A stretch of 64,000 nt of DNA from UBA7672 sp044224605 (GTDB taxonomy: Bacteria; Pseudomonadota; Alphaproteobacteria; Caulobacterales; Hyphomonadaceae): assembly GCA_044224605.1 (NCBI GenBank), contig JBGAKC010000010.1, positions 60,793-124,792 on the forward strand, written 5' to 3'. The notes beneath the pieces are model-generated. The model saw only the letters and a list, made by a program, of their open reading frames with translations, was not told the DNA's origin and ran no database searches. Both the position numbers and the translations under genes were made by a program. Shown piece after piece: positions 53,470 to 61,111 of the stretch (positions within the stretch are counted from its first letter, which is position 1; each line of letters starts with the position of its first letter).

Positions 53470-53979
53470 ATGTCCGCCCGGCTCGACGCGCTGCGTGTGC
53501 TTGTCATCGACGACAGCCGCCACATGATCAACATCGTCAAGGCCATCCTGCGCGGCTTTGGCGTCAAGGATATCTACGAGGCCGAGGGCGCCGCGGAAGC
53601 TTTTGCATTGTTGCGCAGCACGCCGGTCGACATCGTGATGGTCGACATGGCGATGCAGCCGCTCGACGGCGTGGACTTCGTGAAGCTGGTGCGCACTTCG
53701 TCGGACAGCGAGAACAGGTTCGTGCCGATCATCATGCTGACGGCGTATTCCGAGCGGCCAAAGGTGGAGGCGGCGCGCGATGCCGGCGTCACCGAGTTCT
53801 GCGCCAAGCCGGTCACGGCGGCGGAGATCTACCGGAAAGTTGTCGCGGTGGTGAACCAGCCCCGGTCATTCGTTCAGACCGGCGTCTATTTCGGCCCCGA
53901 TCGCAGGCGGCGCAAGAATGCGGCGCCGGCCGCCGGAGACAGGCGCTTTCTGCCCGAGGCGCCGAAACTCCCGGAGTAG
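53470..53979 (+). CDS. CheY-like single-domain response regulator
   Basis: A 169-residue protein starting at ATG 53470 (AAGGAGTTGCC). Receiver domain 8-125: VLVIDDSRHMINIVKAIL (acidic Asp14-Asp15), phosphoacceptor Asp59 (DIVMVDMAMQPLDGVDFV), Thr/Ala (IIMLTAYSE) and Lys (EFCAKPVTAAEI). No output domain; a basic tail (FGPDRRRRKNAA) follows. Proteins like this relay signals in chemotaxis or cell-cycle pathways of Caulobacterales. No partner kinase is nearby. Confidence 0.87.
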   Translation: MSARLDALRVLVIDDSRHMINIVKAILRGFGVKDIYEAEGAAEAFALLRSTPVDIVMVDMAMQPLDGVDFVKLVRTSSDSENRFVPIIMLTAYSERPKVEAARDAGVTEFCAKPVTAAEIYRKVVAVVNQPRSFVQTGVYFGPDRRRRKNAAPAAGDRRFLPEAPKLPE

Positions 53980-53987
53980 GCGCTGTG

Positions 53988-54338
53988 CTAGCCCTTGTCG
54001 GTTAGGATGCCGACGATGACCATCAGGATGCCGCCAGCGATGGCAAGGCCTGTGATGAACGCCCTGATCTGCTTGGTCCTCGGATCGGCGGTCTTGTGCT
54101 CGTCCTCGGACTTCGAATCCGCGCGGGCGTGAGCGAGCAGGGCGACGACCGGGCCGGCCGCAGCGGCAAGGCCGCCCGCGCCTTTCATCTTCGAGGCAAT
54201 GTCCATGATCTTGCCGAGTGAGGCTTTCTCGGCCGCCGCGTCCCGGTCGAGCCTGCGCGCGAGCCCGACAACGACGAGCATCATGGCCATCACCGCCACA
54301 GCGCCGCCGGCCAGCCAGAGGATGAGCATTGTGTCCAT
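53988..54338 (-). CDS. small two-helix membrane protein
   Basis: A 116-residue protein with membrane helices at about 4-27 and 92-112 and a charged middle (EKASLGKIMDIASKMKGAGG, then DSKSEDEHKTADPRTKQIRA). No family recognised. It ends 8 bp from the CheY-like gene (convergent) and starts 99 bp from the SPFH gene (divergent), so the palindromic operator between them could regulate both. Confidence 0.55.
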   Translation of the reverse strand: MDTMLILWLAGGAVAVMAMMLVVVGLARRLDRDAAAEKASLGKIMDIASKMKGAGGLAAAAGPVVALLAHARADSKSEDEHKTADPRTKQIRAFITGLAIAGGILMVIVGILTDKG

Positions 54339-54375
54339 GATCCCGGACCCTCATTCGATTTATTTCACAATGCGC

Positions 54376-54423
54376 TTGACTTTGGCCGGCGTCAATATCA
54401 AAGTGATATCACTTCGATATTGA
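54376..54423 (+). promoter_or_regulatory. promoter region with a 32-bp near-perfect palindromic operator
   Basis: TTGACT (54376-54381) is a good -35 box. The palindrome has outer arms TCAATATC (54392-54399) and GATATTGA (54416-54423) and a perfect inner 14-bp core AAGTGATATCACTT (54401-54414). One base pair, positions 54400 and 54415, does not match. The TA-rich core stands out in a GC-rich window and covers the expected -10 position, ending 15 bases before the SPFH start. The likely repressor is the Arc-type ribbon-helix-helix protein encoded two genes on. I cannot fix a -10 box with confidence. Confidence 0.7.
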
Positions 54424-54437
54424 TCGTGGAGGACTAC

Positions 54438-55352
54438 ATGACAGTCATCAGCCACAAGCGGACGCAGGAAAAACCCGCTTCCACCGGCAGCGGCGGTTTC
54501 CTGCTCGTGCTTTCGCTCGTGGGCTTCGGCGCAGCCATCTGGCTGGGCGCCCAGGGCATCATCGCGGCGGAAGCGGATCAGGACGGCATGATCGTGGCGG
54601 CGAACCTGGTTGGCGCGGCTGCAATCCTGCTTGCCTCGATCCTGATCCTGTCAGGCCTCTACTCACTCCAGCAGAACGAGAGCGCGGCAATCACGCTGTT
54701 CGGCAACTACAAGGGCACGGACAAGAAGCCGGGCCTGCGCTGGGTGGTGCCATGGTATTCGCGCAAGAAGATCAGCTTGCGCGTGCGCAACGTCACCTCG
54801 CAGACGCTGAAGGTGAACGACAAGAAGGGCAATCCGATCGAGATCGCTGCGGTCGTGGTCTGGCGCGTGGTCGACACGGCGCAGGCGGTGTTCGACGTCG
54901 ACAACTACGAGACCTTCGTGAACATCCAGATCGAGACGGCCCTGCGCGAGATCACCTCGCACTTTGCCTATGACCATGGCGAGGAGCACGAGCCCACGCT
55001 GCGCGCCGACGCCGACAAGGTCGGCGACATGCTGCGTGAGAAGCTGAACGAGCGCGTGGCGGTTGCTGGCGTAACGATCGATGAATCGCGCCTCTCGCAC
55101 TTGGCCTATGCGCCGGAGATCGCGTCCTCCATGCTGCGCAGGCAACAGGCGGAGGCGGTGCTGGAAGCGCGCCAGAAGATTGTGGCCGGGGCCGTCTCGA
55201 TGGTGGAAAGCGCCCTGCATCAGCTGTCTGAGCGCGAGATCGTTCATCTGGACGACGAGCGGAAGGCGGCGATGGTGTCGAATCTGCTGGTCGTGCTGTG
55301 CGCGGACCGCGAGGCGCAGCCTGTGGTCAATACGGGCTCGCTCTATCAATAG
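54438..55352 (+). CDS. SPFH/Band 7 domain membrane protein
   Basis: A 304-residue protein; ATG 54438 follows GTGGAGG. Two membrane helices (about 21-43 and 52-74) precede the SPFH domain (LQQNESAAITLFGNYKGTDK, KPGLRWVVPWYSRKKISLR, QTLKVNDKKGNPIEIAAVVV, FVNIQIETALREITSHFAYD). A coiled stretch follows (RRQQAEAVLEARQKIVAGAV). Stomatin/flotillin-type proteins assemble rings in membrane microdomains. This sub-branch is typically encoded next to an Arc-type RHH protein and a small membrane protein, as here. Operon role unknown. Confidence 0.9.
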   Translation: MTVISHKRTQEKPASTGSGGFLLVLSLVGFGAAIWLGAQGIIAAEADQDGMIVAANLVGAAAILLASILILSGLYSLQQNESAAITLFGNYKGTDKKPGLRWVVPWYSRKKISLRVRNVTSQTLKVNDKKGNPIEIAAVVVWRVVDTAQAVFDVDNYETFVNIQIETALREITSHFAYDHGEEHEPTLRADADKVGDMLREKLNERVAVAGVTIDESRLSHLAYAPEIASSMLRRQQAEAVLEARQKIVAGAVSMVESALHQLSEREIVHLDDERKAAMVSNLLVVLCADREAQPVVNTGSLYQ

Positions 55353-55376
55353 GCCAGCTATCAGGACGGACGGCCT

Positions 55377-55553
55377 ATGGCCTCTCCCGGCAAGAAATCC
55401 TTCGCCCTCAGGCTCGATCCGGCGCTCCACGCCGCGATCGAGCGCCTGGCTGCGCAGGAGCTTCGGTCGGTGAACGCCGAGATCGAGTTCCTGCTGCGCG
55501 AGGCGCTGAAGAAGCGCGGCGTGACGGTGAAAGACGACGAGAAGCAGGACTAG
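55377..55553 (+). CDS. Arc-family ribbon-helix-helix DNA-binding protein
   Basis: A 58-residue protein beginning MASPGKKSFALRLDPALHAA, then IERLAAQELRSVNAEIEFLL. FALRL is the RHH beta-strand that reads the major groove, RLDPALHAAIERLA the first helix and SVNAEIEFLLREALKKRG the second. It is the length of Arc/MetJ-type repressors. It is 24 bp after the SPFH gene and 9 bp before the small membrane gene. Given the palindromic operator upstream, autoregulation is the simplest model. Confidence 0.88.
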   Translation: MASPGKKSFALRLDPALHAAIERLAAQELRSVNAEIEFLLREALKKRGVTVKDDEKQD

Positions 55554-55562
55554 GGGAGCCAG

Positions 55563-55739
55563 ATGAGCCGGCAGCGGCGCGAGGACCTGATCGTCATTCT
55601 GCTCGCGGTTCTCGTGATCGTGTGCGTCGTCTCGTTCACCAGCGTGACGCTGTCGCCCATGCTGGCGGCGTTCATTGGCGGGTTGGGGGCCGGCGTTGCG
55701 GGCGTGCTGGCGATCCAGCGCGGGCGGGCGTCTAGATGA
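55563..55739 (+). CDS. small two-helix membrane protein in the SPFH-Arc operon
   Basis: A 58-residue protein, MSRQRREDLIVILLAVLVIV then helices to QRGRASR: a basic N-terminus, two membrane helices (about 9-25 and 33-50) and a basic end. The ribosome site GGGGAGCCAG lies directly before the ATG. It is the third gene of the operon. The stop overlaps the convergent flagellar-rod-like gene by 8 bp. Confidence 0.7.
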   Translation: MSRQRREDLIVILLAVLVIVCVVSFTSVTLSPMLAAFIGGLGAGVAGVLAIQRGRASR

Positions 55740-56124
55740 GGATGCGCAGGACGTCGTCCTGCATCTCGTTCGAGGCGCGCAGGACCTGAAGGTTCGCCGC
55801 GAAGCTGTAGCGGGCCGTGATCAGCTGCACCATTTCATCCGCAAGATCGATGTCCGGCGTGGCGACATAGCCCTGCGCGTTCGCGAAGGGCGCTGAGGGG
55901 TCGTAAGCCAACAGTGCTGCGCGTGCGGACGGGGCGAGGGCGGCTTCAACGCCTCCGCTGGCGAGCGATGTCTGCTGGACTTCAAGCGGCGTGTAGGCGC
56001 CTTGTCCTGTGGCGCCCGCCGCCGCGCCCCTGGAGTGAGTATTCGCGATGTTGTTCGCCGACGCCTGCAGGCGCAGGGTCGAGGCGTTGAGGCCGGAAAG
56101 GGCGATGCCGGTCACGGGGGTCAT
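55732..56124 (-). CDS. orphan flagellar basal-body rod-type protein (FlgC-like)
   Basis: A 130-residue protein starting at ATG 56124. N-terminal rod motif: GLNASTLRLQASANNIANTH, in which SANNIAN is the hallmark. C-terminal motif: DIDLADEMVQLITARYSFAA, NLQVLRASNEMQDDVLRI. Both match the rod-protein ends that pack in coiled coils (FlgB, FlgC, FlgF, FlgG). FlgC of Caulobacter is about 135-140 residues. No other flagellar gene is nearby. The open frame continues upstream to 56271 but overlaps ada. Uncertain: a paralogue rather than the canonical FlgC. Confidence 0.75.
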   Translation of the reverse strand: MTPVTGIALSGLNASTLRLQASANNIANTHSRGAAAGATGQGAYTPLEVQQTSLASGGVEAALAPSARAALLAYDPSAPFANAQGYVATPDIDLADEMVQLITARYSFAANLQVLRASNEMQDDVLRILI

Positions 56125-56197
56125 GGCGCCAGCATGCGCCTTCAGGCCAAATCGCGGTTTGCCGCGATCTGGCGAATTTGAGGGAAATCGTCGGGAG

Positions 56198-57262
56198 CTA
56201 GACCAGCGTCTGCCCCGTGTGGCGGCGTTCGTGATCCAGCAGCCACTGCTTGCGCCAGAGCCCGCCGGCATAGCCGGTGAGCGTGCCGTCGGCGCCGATC
56301 ACGCGGTGGCAGGGCAGGATGATGGCGCAGCGGTTGAGCCGGTTGGCGTTGGCGACGGCGCGGACGGCCGAGGGCCGCCCGATGCGTTCGGCCATTTCCT
56401 GATAGGAGCGGGTGACGCCCGGCGGCACACGGCGAAGCTCGTCCCAGACATCGTTCTGGAATTCGGTGCCGGCGCCGGCGATCTTGGATGTGAATTTCAG
56501 GTTCTTGCCGGCGAAGTAGTCGGCGAGTTCCTTGCGGATCAGCTTGAGCGCATTCGTATCGCCAGGCAGGACGGTGGCGTTGAACTGCCTGCGATAGCGC
56601 TCGACGTGCTCCTGCAATTTCTTGCGTTCGACGAATTCGAGCATGTGCAGGTGCGTGTCGTCGGCGATGGCGAGCATGGGCCCCAGCGGGGTATCGATCC
56701 AGTCCATCGCGAAGGTCTTCGCTTTGCGGGACTTGTTGGGAGCTTCGCCGAACTGGCGAGCGAACGCTTCGCGGAAGCCGGAGCCGGAGTCGAAGCCGGC
56801 GTCGAGCTGGGCTTCTATGACCGCGTCACCTTTCCTGATGGAGTTGAAGGCATGGCCCAGACGCCGGGCGCGGGCGTACTGGGAGAAGCTCATGTCGAAG
56901 CGCTTCTGGAACTGGCGGCGGGCGGTCGCGGGCTCGATGCCCATCTCGCGCAGGTCATCCTCGCTCCAGCGGCGGGACGGGTCTTCCTCGACCAGGCGCA
57001 GGAGCTTGTCGATGATCACGCCGGGCGCGTTGGGATCGTCCAGCGGGCGGCAGCGCTTGCAGGGGCGGAGGCCGGCGGCGAGGGCCTCATCGGGCGAGCC
57101 GAAGAAGGTGATGTTCTTCGACAGTGGCGTGCGGGCGGGGCAGACCGGGCGGCAGAAGATGCCAGTCGTCTTAACGCCGACATAGATGACGCCGTCCATC
57201 TCCGGGTCGCGGCGCAGGAGATGCTTGTAGAGCTGGTCATGGTCGGGGAGCTTGTTCAGCAT
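56198..57262 (-). CDS. ada: bifunctional Ada: methyltransferase/AraC-type regulator
   Basis: A 354-residue protein with the complete Ada set. The N-terminal zinc domain has Cys37, Cys41, Cys68, Cys71 (FCRPVCPAR and PCKRCRP); Cys37 is the methylphosphotriester acceptor. An AraC-type HTH follows (GIEPATARRQFQKRFDMSFS, FDSGSGFREAFARQFGEAP). The C-terminal O6-methylguanine transferase has ILPCHRVIGADGTLTGYAGG, with the acceptor Cys in PCHRV. Ada repairs alkylated DNA and activates its own regulon once methylated. Confidence 0.97.
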   Translation of the reverse strand: MLNKLPDHDQLYKHLLRRDPEMDGVIYVGVKTTGIFCRPVCPARTPLSKNITFFGSPDEALAAGLRPCKRCRPLDDPNAPGVIIDKLLRLVEEDPSRRWSEDDLREMGIEPATARRQFQKRFDMSFSQYARARRLGHAFNSIRKGDAVIEAQLDAGFDSGSGFREAFARQFGEAPNKSRKAKTFAMDWIDTPLGPMLAIADDTHLHMLEFVERKKLQEHVERYRRQFNATVLPGDTNALKLIRKELADYFAGKNLKFTSKIAGAGTEFQNDVWDELRRVPPGVTRSYQEMAERIGRPSAVRAVANANRLNRCAIILPCHRVIGADGTLTGYAGGLWRKQWLLDHERRHTGQTLV

Positions 57263-57504
57263 GGCTAGGCCTATGTGGCTGTTTGTGTCTCTGGCCTCAA
57301 GATAGGCGTCCGGGCAGGGCGTGCGGCCGGAAAAACGACACGGCCATCCGGGCCGTGAAATCAGTCATCTGGCGTTCAGACGGGGCGTGCGAGGCAGGCA
57401 GGGCCGGGGCGCGGACTTGAAACTCCAGGTGCAGGCACCATCGGCGCAACGTGACCGGACCACAGAAGGCCGGGACGCAACGAGATAAAGCTGGAGCCTG
57501 TTTC

Positions 57505-58206
57505 ATGAAATCCTTCGCTTTCCTTGCGGCAGCCGCGGCTGCTGTTTCCCTGTCGGCGTGCGCCGCTATCCGTCCGGCCGAGATGGCGCGGCCGGCGAGC
57601 CTGCAGATGGCCGAATCGACGCCGATCTTCGGCATTGGCGGCGGCGAAACCGGCAACTTCACCGCCGGCCAGAACAACGGCGTCTTCAGCAGGTCGGCGA
57701 CGCGGCTGTCTTTCTTTGAACTCTACAACATGCGCGACGGCGGGGCGAAGTTCAGCCTCACTGGCCCTGACTTTGCCAATGGCCTTGAGGCCCGCTGCAT
57801 CATGAAGGAGCGATCTGTGACGATCGACATCGTGGAGTTCAAGCCGGCGCCCATGGCCTATGGCTGCGACTTCGCCAGCGGCGGGCAGAAGCTCGCGGCG
57901 ATGTTCGAGGTGCAGGAAACGGCCCCTGGCCTTAGCAACAAGCAGGAACGCCGTGGCCGGATGATGATCGGCGGCTCGATGCTGGAGATCCGGTCGGTGC
58001 ACGAGATCGCCGGGTCGATCCTGCCCGTGTCGGCGCCCATAGGTAATGTGTTCGAACGCAACGGAGCTGCCATCGGGGGCGTTGAGATCAACGGCGACCC
58101 GGTGATGTTCGCGACGCCCGGGACAACCCCGGCGGATCGCCGCGCCATCGTGCTGGCGGCGGTGGCGCTGTCGGTGTTCTGGGATCCGGCCAATCTGGAC
58201 GCCTGA
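57505..58206 (+). CDS. lipoprotein of unknown function
   Basis: A 233-residue lipoprotein starting at ATG 57505 (GGAG 9 bases before). Lipobox LSAC (Cys19). The mature body contains IFGIGGGETGNFTAGQNN, SFFELYNMRDGGAKFSLTG, CIMKERSVTIDIVEF, YGCDFASGG and GNVFERNGAAIGGVEINGDP. Several conserved-looking blocks and two further cysteines, but no family recognised. It precedes rbfA by 80 bp on the same strand. Confidence 0.62.
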   Translation: MKSFAFLAAAAAAVSLSACAAIRPAEMARPASLQMAESTPIFGIGGGETGNFTAGQNNGVFSRSATRLSFFELYNMRDGGAKFSLTGPDFANGLEARCIMKERSVTIDIVEFKPAPMAYGCDFASGGQKLAAMFEVQETAPGLSNKQERRGRMMIGGSMLEIRSVHEIAGSILPVSAPIGNVFERNGAAIGGVEINGDPVMFATPGTTPADRRAIVLAAVALSVFWDPANLDA

Positions 58207-58286
58207 AGGGCGAAGCGCCGGTCAAATGGGCAGGGGCGGGCGGGGATGCGCTTGACATCCCGGCCCGCCGGTTCTTTGACGGTCCG

Positions 58287-58670
58287 ATGAAACCGCCTAC
58301 CCAGAGACAGTTGCGCGCCGGGGAACTTATCCGCCATGCGCTGATGGACATCCTCGCCCGCGAGGAGTTCGATGATCCGCACCTGCACGGAAAATCCATC
58401 ACCGTGACTGAGGTGCGCATTTCGCCTGATCTCAAGAATGCGACAGCGTTCTGCGCCCCCCTGGGGGGAGAGGACATGGCGAAGACCGTGGAGGCCTTGA
58501 ACCGAGCGGCGGGCTTCCTGCGAGGGCGGCTGAGCCGGGAAATCGACATGCGCTTCACGCCAATCCTGCGCTTCATTCCGGACGACAGCTATGACGAGGC
58601 GCGGCGGATCGACCAACTGTTGTCGTCAGACCGGGTGCGTCGCGATCTCGATCGCAAGATCGGGGATTGA
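58287..58670 (+). CDS. rbfA: ribosome-binding factor A
   Basis: A 127-residue protein of the RbfA KH-like fold: TQRQLRAGELIRHALMDIL, SITVTEVRISPDLKNATAFC, EDMAKTVEALNRAAGFLRGR and RFTPILRFIPDDSYDEA. RbfA binds the 5' end helix of 16S rRNA during cold-sensitive 30S maturation. In most alphaproteobacteria it directly follows infB; here infB ends 7.6 kb upstream and truB is not next to it. It ends 3 bp before udk. Confidence 0.95.
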   Translation: MKPPTQRQLRAGELIRHALMDILAREEFDDPHLHGKSITVTEVRISPDLKNATAFCAPLGGEDMAKTVEALNRAAGFLRGRLSREIDMRFTPILRFIPDDSYDEARRIDQLLSSDRVRRDLDRKIGD

Positions 58671-58673
58671 GCG

Positions 58674-59366
58674 GTGGCCCACTCCTTCATGATTGCTGTC
58701 ACGGGCGGATCAGGCTCGGGCAAGACGACGCTGGCGCGCGCGTTGCAGGCGCGGCTCGGGCCGCACAAATGCCAGCTGGTGACGGAAGACCACTACTATT
58801 TCGGTCGCGCGCATTACGGCGAGGCGGCGCTGCGCATGCAGAATGCGGAGCTGGAGCGCACGTTCAATTTCGACGACCCCGCCAACAAGGACATGGCGCA
58901 TCTGCGCCGTGACATCGAGGCGCTGAAGCGCGGGGAGGATATCGAGCAGCCGGTCTATGACTTTCCCGTGCACGACCGGAAGCCCGGCGTGACGCTGAAG
59001 GTCGAGGCAAAGGCTGTCGTGATCATCGAGGGCATTCACGTGCTGTCGGATCCGTCCTTTGCGGAACTGTTTGATCTGACGGTGTTCGTCGATGCGCCCG
59101 CAGACCTGCGCCTGATCCGCCGCATCCGGCGCGACGAGGCGGAGCGGGGCCGCAGCGCCGAAAGCGTGATCCAGCAATACCTGCAGTTCGTGCGCGCGGC
59201 GCAGGCGCGCTTCATCGATCCCGCGCGGCATTACTGCGATATCGTCGTGACCTGCGAGGCGGCGCCTCCGGGCCGCGATGCCCAGCAGGACGCCGACTCG
59301 GTCGACCGCCTGATCGCGCCGGTGTGGGTGCAGCTGCAGAAGCTGGGCGTTGCGCCGGCAGGCTGA
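58674..59366 (+). CDS. udk: uridine kinase-like P-loop kinase
   Basis: A 230-residue kinase with GTG start (58674), 3 bp after rbfA. Walker A GGSGSGKTT at the N-terminus, LVTEDHYYFGRAHYGEAALR, FNFDDPANKDMAHL, YDFPVHDRKPG and VVIIEGIHVLSDPSFAELFD (Walker B-like). FVDAPADLRLIRRIRRDEAERGRS is the lid/Arg region. This is the uridine/cytidine kinase layout, which phosphorylates pyrimidine nucleosides in salvage. Phosphoribulokinase-type relatives cannot be excluded, but the YDFP motif favours Udk. Confidence 0.88.
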   Translation: MAHSFMIAVTGGSGSGKTTLARALQARLGPHKCQLVTEDHYYFGRAHYGEAALRMQNAELERTFNFDDPANKDMAHLRRDIEALKRGEDIEQPVYDFPVHDRKPGVTLKVEAKAVVIIEGIHVLSDPSFAELFDLTVFVDAPADLRLIRRIRRDEAERGRSAESVIQQYLQFVRAAQARFIDPARHYCDIVVTCEAAPPGRDAQQDADSVDRLIAPVWVQLQKLGVAPAG

Positions 59367-59519
59367 GGCGGGAACCTGACGTGGAACCGTGTGGTCCCTG
59401 CTGGAAAAGCCAGGAGACCGCGATGGCCCAGACGGGATTCGAGCGTCCGCAGACAGGCAGGCCTGAACTTCCGCCGAAAGTTTCGACCGCGCGCCCGGCA
59501 GTGTTGGAATATCAAGGGG

Positions 59520-59699
59520 ATGAGTTGGGTGTTGATGGTCAGGATTGGGCTGGTTGTCGCTGCGTCCATGGTCATGCTCGCACTGCAGCAATGGCTGGCG
59601 ACGCCGGACGACCAGCCGGCAGAAGTTAATGCTCCGGCGACGAGGCCGAGTGGACCGCAATCGGCAACACCGGAAACTGCACAGTCTCCGCCGGGATGA
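59520..59699 (+). CDS. possible small single-pass membrane protein
   Basis: A 59-residue frame, MSWVLMVRIGLVVAASMVML then a Pro/Ala-rich tail. One membrane helix. AAGGGG abuts the ATG too closely, so ATG 59535 may be the real start. It lies in a 550-bp gap after udk; the frame upstream to 59391 is not convincing. Confidence 0.35.
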   Translation: MSWVLMVRIGLVVAASMVMLALQQWLATPDDQPAEVNAPATRPSGPQSATPETAQSPPG

Positions 59700-59917
59700 G
59701 CATGTCGCACGTTGCCGCTCGCGGATGTGTGAGGTAGTTTGTGCTTACAGAGCCGAAGAGCGTAAACGCCAAACGGCCCTTCCTCCCCAACGAGCAGTCT
59801 CCCCACGCGCGGACCTCTGGTCCGTTTGTAAGGCGGTTTGGGCAGCGTCAGGGCGCCCACGCCGCGTGAAGCAGGCCACAGCGCAACAGCGCGCGGCTGG
59901 CATAGTGGAGGTGGACT
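59700..59917. other. intergenic region, no gene seen
   Basis: About 218 bp holding no recognisable gene or RNA. The end carries GTGGAGGTGGACT, the ribosome site of the small membrane gene at 59918. Confidence 0.4.
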
Positions 59918-60160
59918 ATGGAGTTGAACCAGACAGTTTCCGGCGGACTTGGAGAACGCAAGCGCGCCTTCCGGTTCGATGAGAACTTCCGCAGCGCGCT
60001 GGTCGTGTTGATCGGATCAGCCGGCATCATCGGCATCGCTTTCGGCGCGATGATGATGCTGACCTCGCCGGACGGCTGGGTCATGAAGGCCGCCAACCAG
60101 GCGATGATGACCGCGCAGCAGGGAACTCTGGCGTCCTACAGTATCGCCGACGCGCAGTAG
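59918..60160 (+). CDS. small membrane protein (80 residues)
   Basis: MELNQTVSGGLGERKRAFRF begins a cytoplasmic N-terminus; one membrane helix is at about 26-48 (SALVVLIGSAGIIGIAFGAM). A Met/Ala-rich tail follows. Strong GGAGG ribosome site. No family recognised. It ends 4 bp from the convergent fabI gene. Confidence 0.6.
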   Translation: MELNQTVSGGLGERKRAFRFDENFRSALVVLIGSAGIIGIAFGAMMMLTSPDGWVMKAANQAMMTAQQGTLASYSIADAQ

Positions 60161-60163
60161 GCT

Positions 60164-60997
60164 TTACGCGCCCGCCGGCTCGCTGCCGCCTTCGGAGAGT
60201 TCGGGCACGCCCACAATGTGGAAGCCCGCATCGACGTGCACCACCTCGCCCGTGATCGAGCGGCCGATCGGCGAGAGCAGGTAGAGGGCGCAGCCCGCAA
60301 CCCCTTCCATCGAAGTGTCTTCCTTCAGGAGCGACCAGTCGCGGCCGGTGCTCATCAGGCCTTTGCCGCCGCGGATGCCGGCGAGCGAGAGCGTGCGCAT
60401 CGCGCCCGCCGAGATGGCGTTGACGCGGATGCCCTTCGTGCCGAGATCGCGCGCGGCATAGCGCGTGGAGGCTTCCAGCGCGGCCTTGGCGACGCCCATG
60501 ACGTTGTAGGACGGCACGACGCGCTCGGCGCCGAGATAGGTCATGCAGATGATCGATCCGCCATCCGGCATGATCTCGGACGCGCGGCGCGCGCAGTCGA
60601 TGAACGAGTAGACCGAGATGTCCATCGCGCGGCGGAAGCCCTCGCGCGAGGTGTTCGCCACCATCGAGCCCATCAGCTCTTCCTTGCCGGCGAAGGCGAT
60701 GGAGTGGACGAGGAAGTCGATCTTGCCCCACTTGGCTTTGATTGCCGCGAAGGCGGCATCCATGCTGGCGTCGTCGGTCACGTCCGCCGGGATCATCGTG
60801 TCCATGCCGATGCTCTGGACCAGCGGGCGCACCCGGCGCTCGAGGTTCTCGCCCTGGTAGGTGAAGGCGATTTCGGCGCCCTGCGCCGCAAGCTGCTGGG
60901 CGATGCCCCAGGCGATGGAGCTGTCGTTGGCGACGCCCATCACGACGCCGCGCTTGCCCTTCATCAGATCGCCTGCGGGGAAGGACCATTTCGACAT
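60164..60997 (-). CDS. fabI: enoyl-[acyl-carrier-protein] reductase (NADH)
   Basis: A 277-residue FabI: LMKGKRGVVMGVANDSSIAW (nucleotide-binding GxxxxxSIA), FLVHSIAFAGKEELMG, ICMTYLGAERVVPSYNVMGV and AKAALEASTRYAARDLG (catalytic Tyr-x6-Lys), plus VNAISAGAMRTLSLAGIRG. It reduces enoyl-ACP in fatty-acid elongation and is the target of triclosan in sensitive bacteria. Length and all motifs are standard. Convergent with the small membrane gene, divergent from the AAA+ gene. Confidence 0.96.
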   Translation of the reverse strand: MSKWSFPAGDLMKGKRGVVMGVANDSSIAWGIAQQLAAQGAEIAFTYQGENLERRVRPLVQSIGMDTMIPADVTDDASMDAAFAAIKAKWGKIDFLVHSIAFAGKEELMGSMVANTSREGFRRAMDISVYSFIDCARRASEIMPDGGSIICMTYLGAERVVPSYNVMGVAKAALEASTRYAARDLGTKGIRVNAISAGAMRTLSLAGIRGGKGLMSTGRDWSLLKEDTSMEGVAGCALYLLSPIGRSITGEVVHVDAGFHIVGVPELSEGGSEPAGA

Positions 60998-61111
60998 GGT
61001 GGGCTCCGTTTTCTGCTGCTCGCGGGGTAGGGGCGTGCGCCGAGGCAGTCAAGCATTGCTCCAGCCTGCATCAACCCTAAGATCGGTCTGGCGGACGAAA
61101 GGGATGGGAAG

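Noticed and set aside
55554..55562. Possible toxin-antitoxin reading of the Arc and small membrane proteins
   Set aside because: The RHH protein is next to an SPFH gene and a membrane peptide, not a recognised toxin. The membrane peptide could be toxic, but nothing supports that.
57339..57357. Hairpin CACGGCC/GGCCGTG between ada and the lipoprotein gene
   Set aside because: It lies upstream of both divergent genes, so it cannot be their terminator, and at 7 bp it is common in this composition; no clear role.
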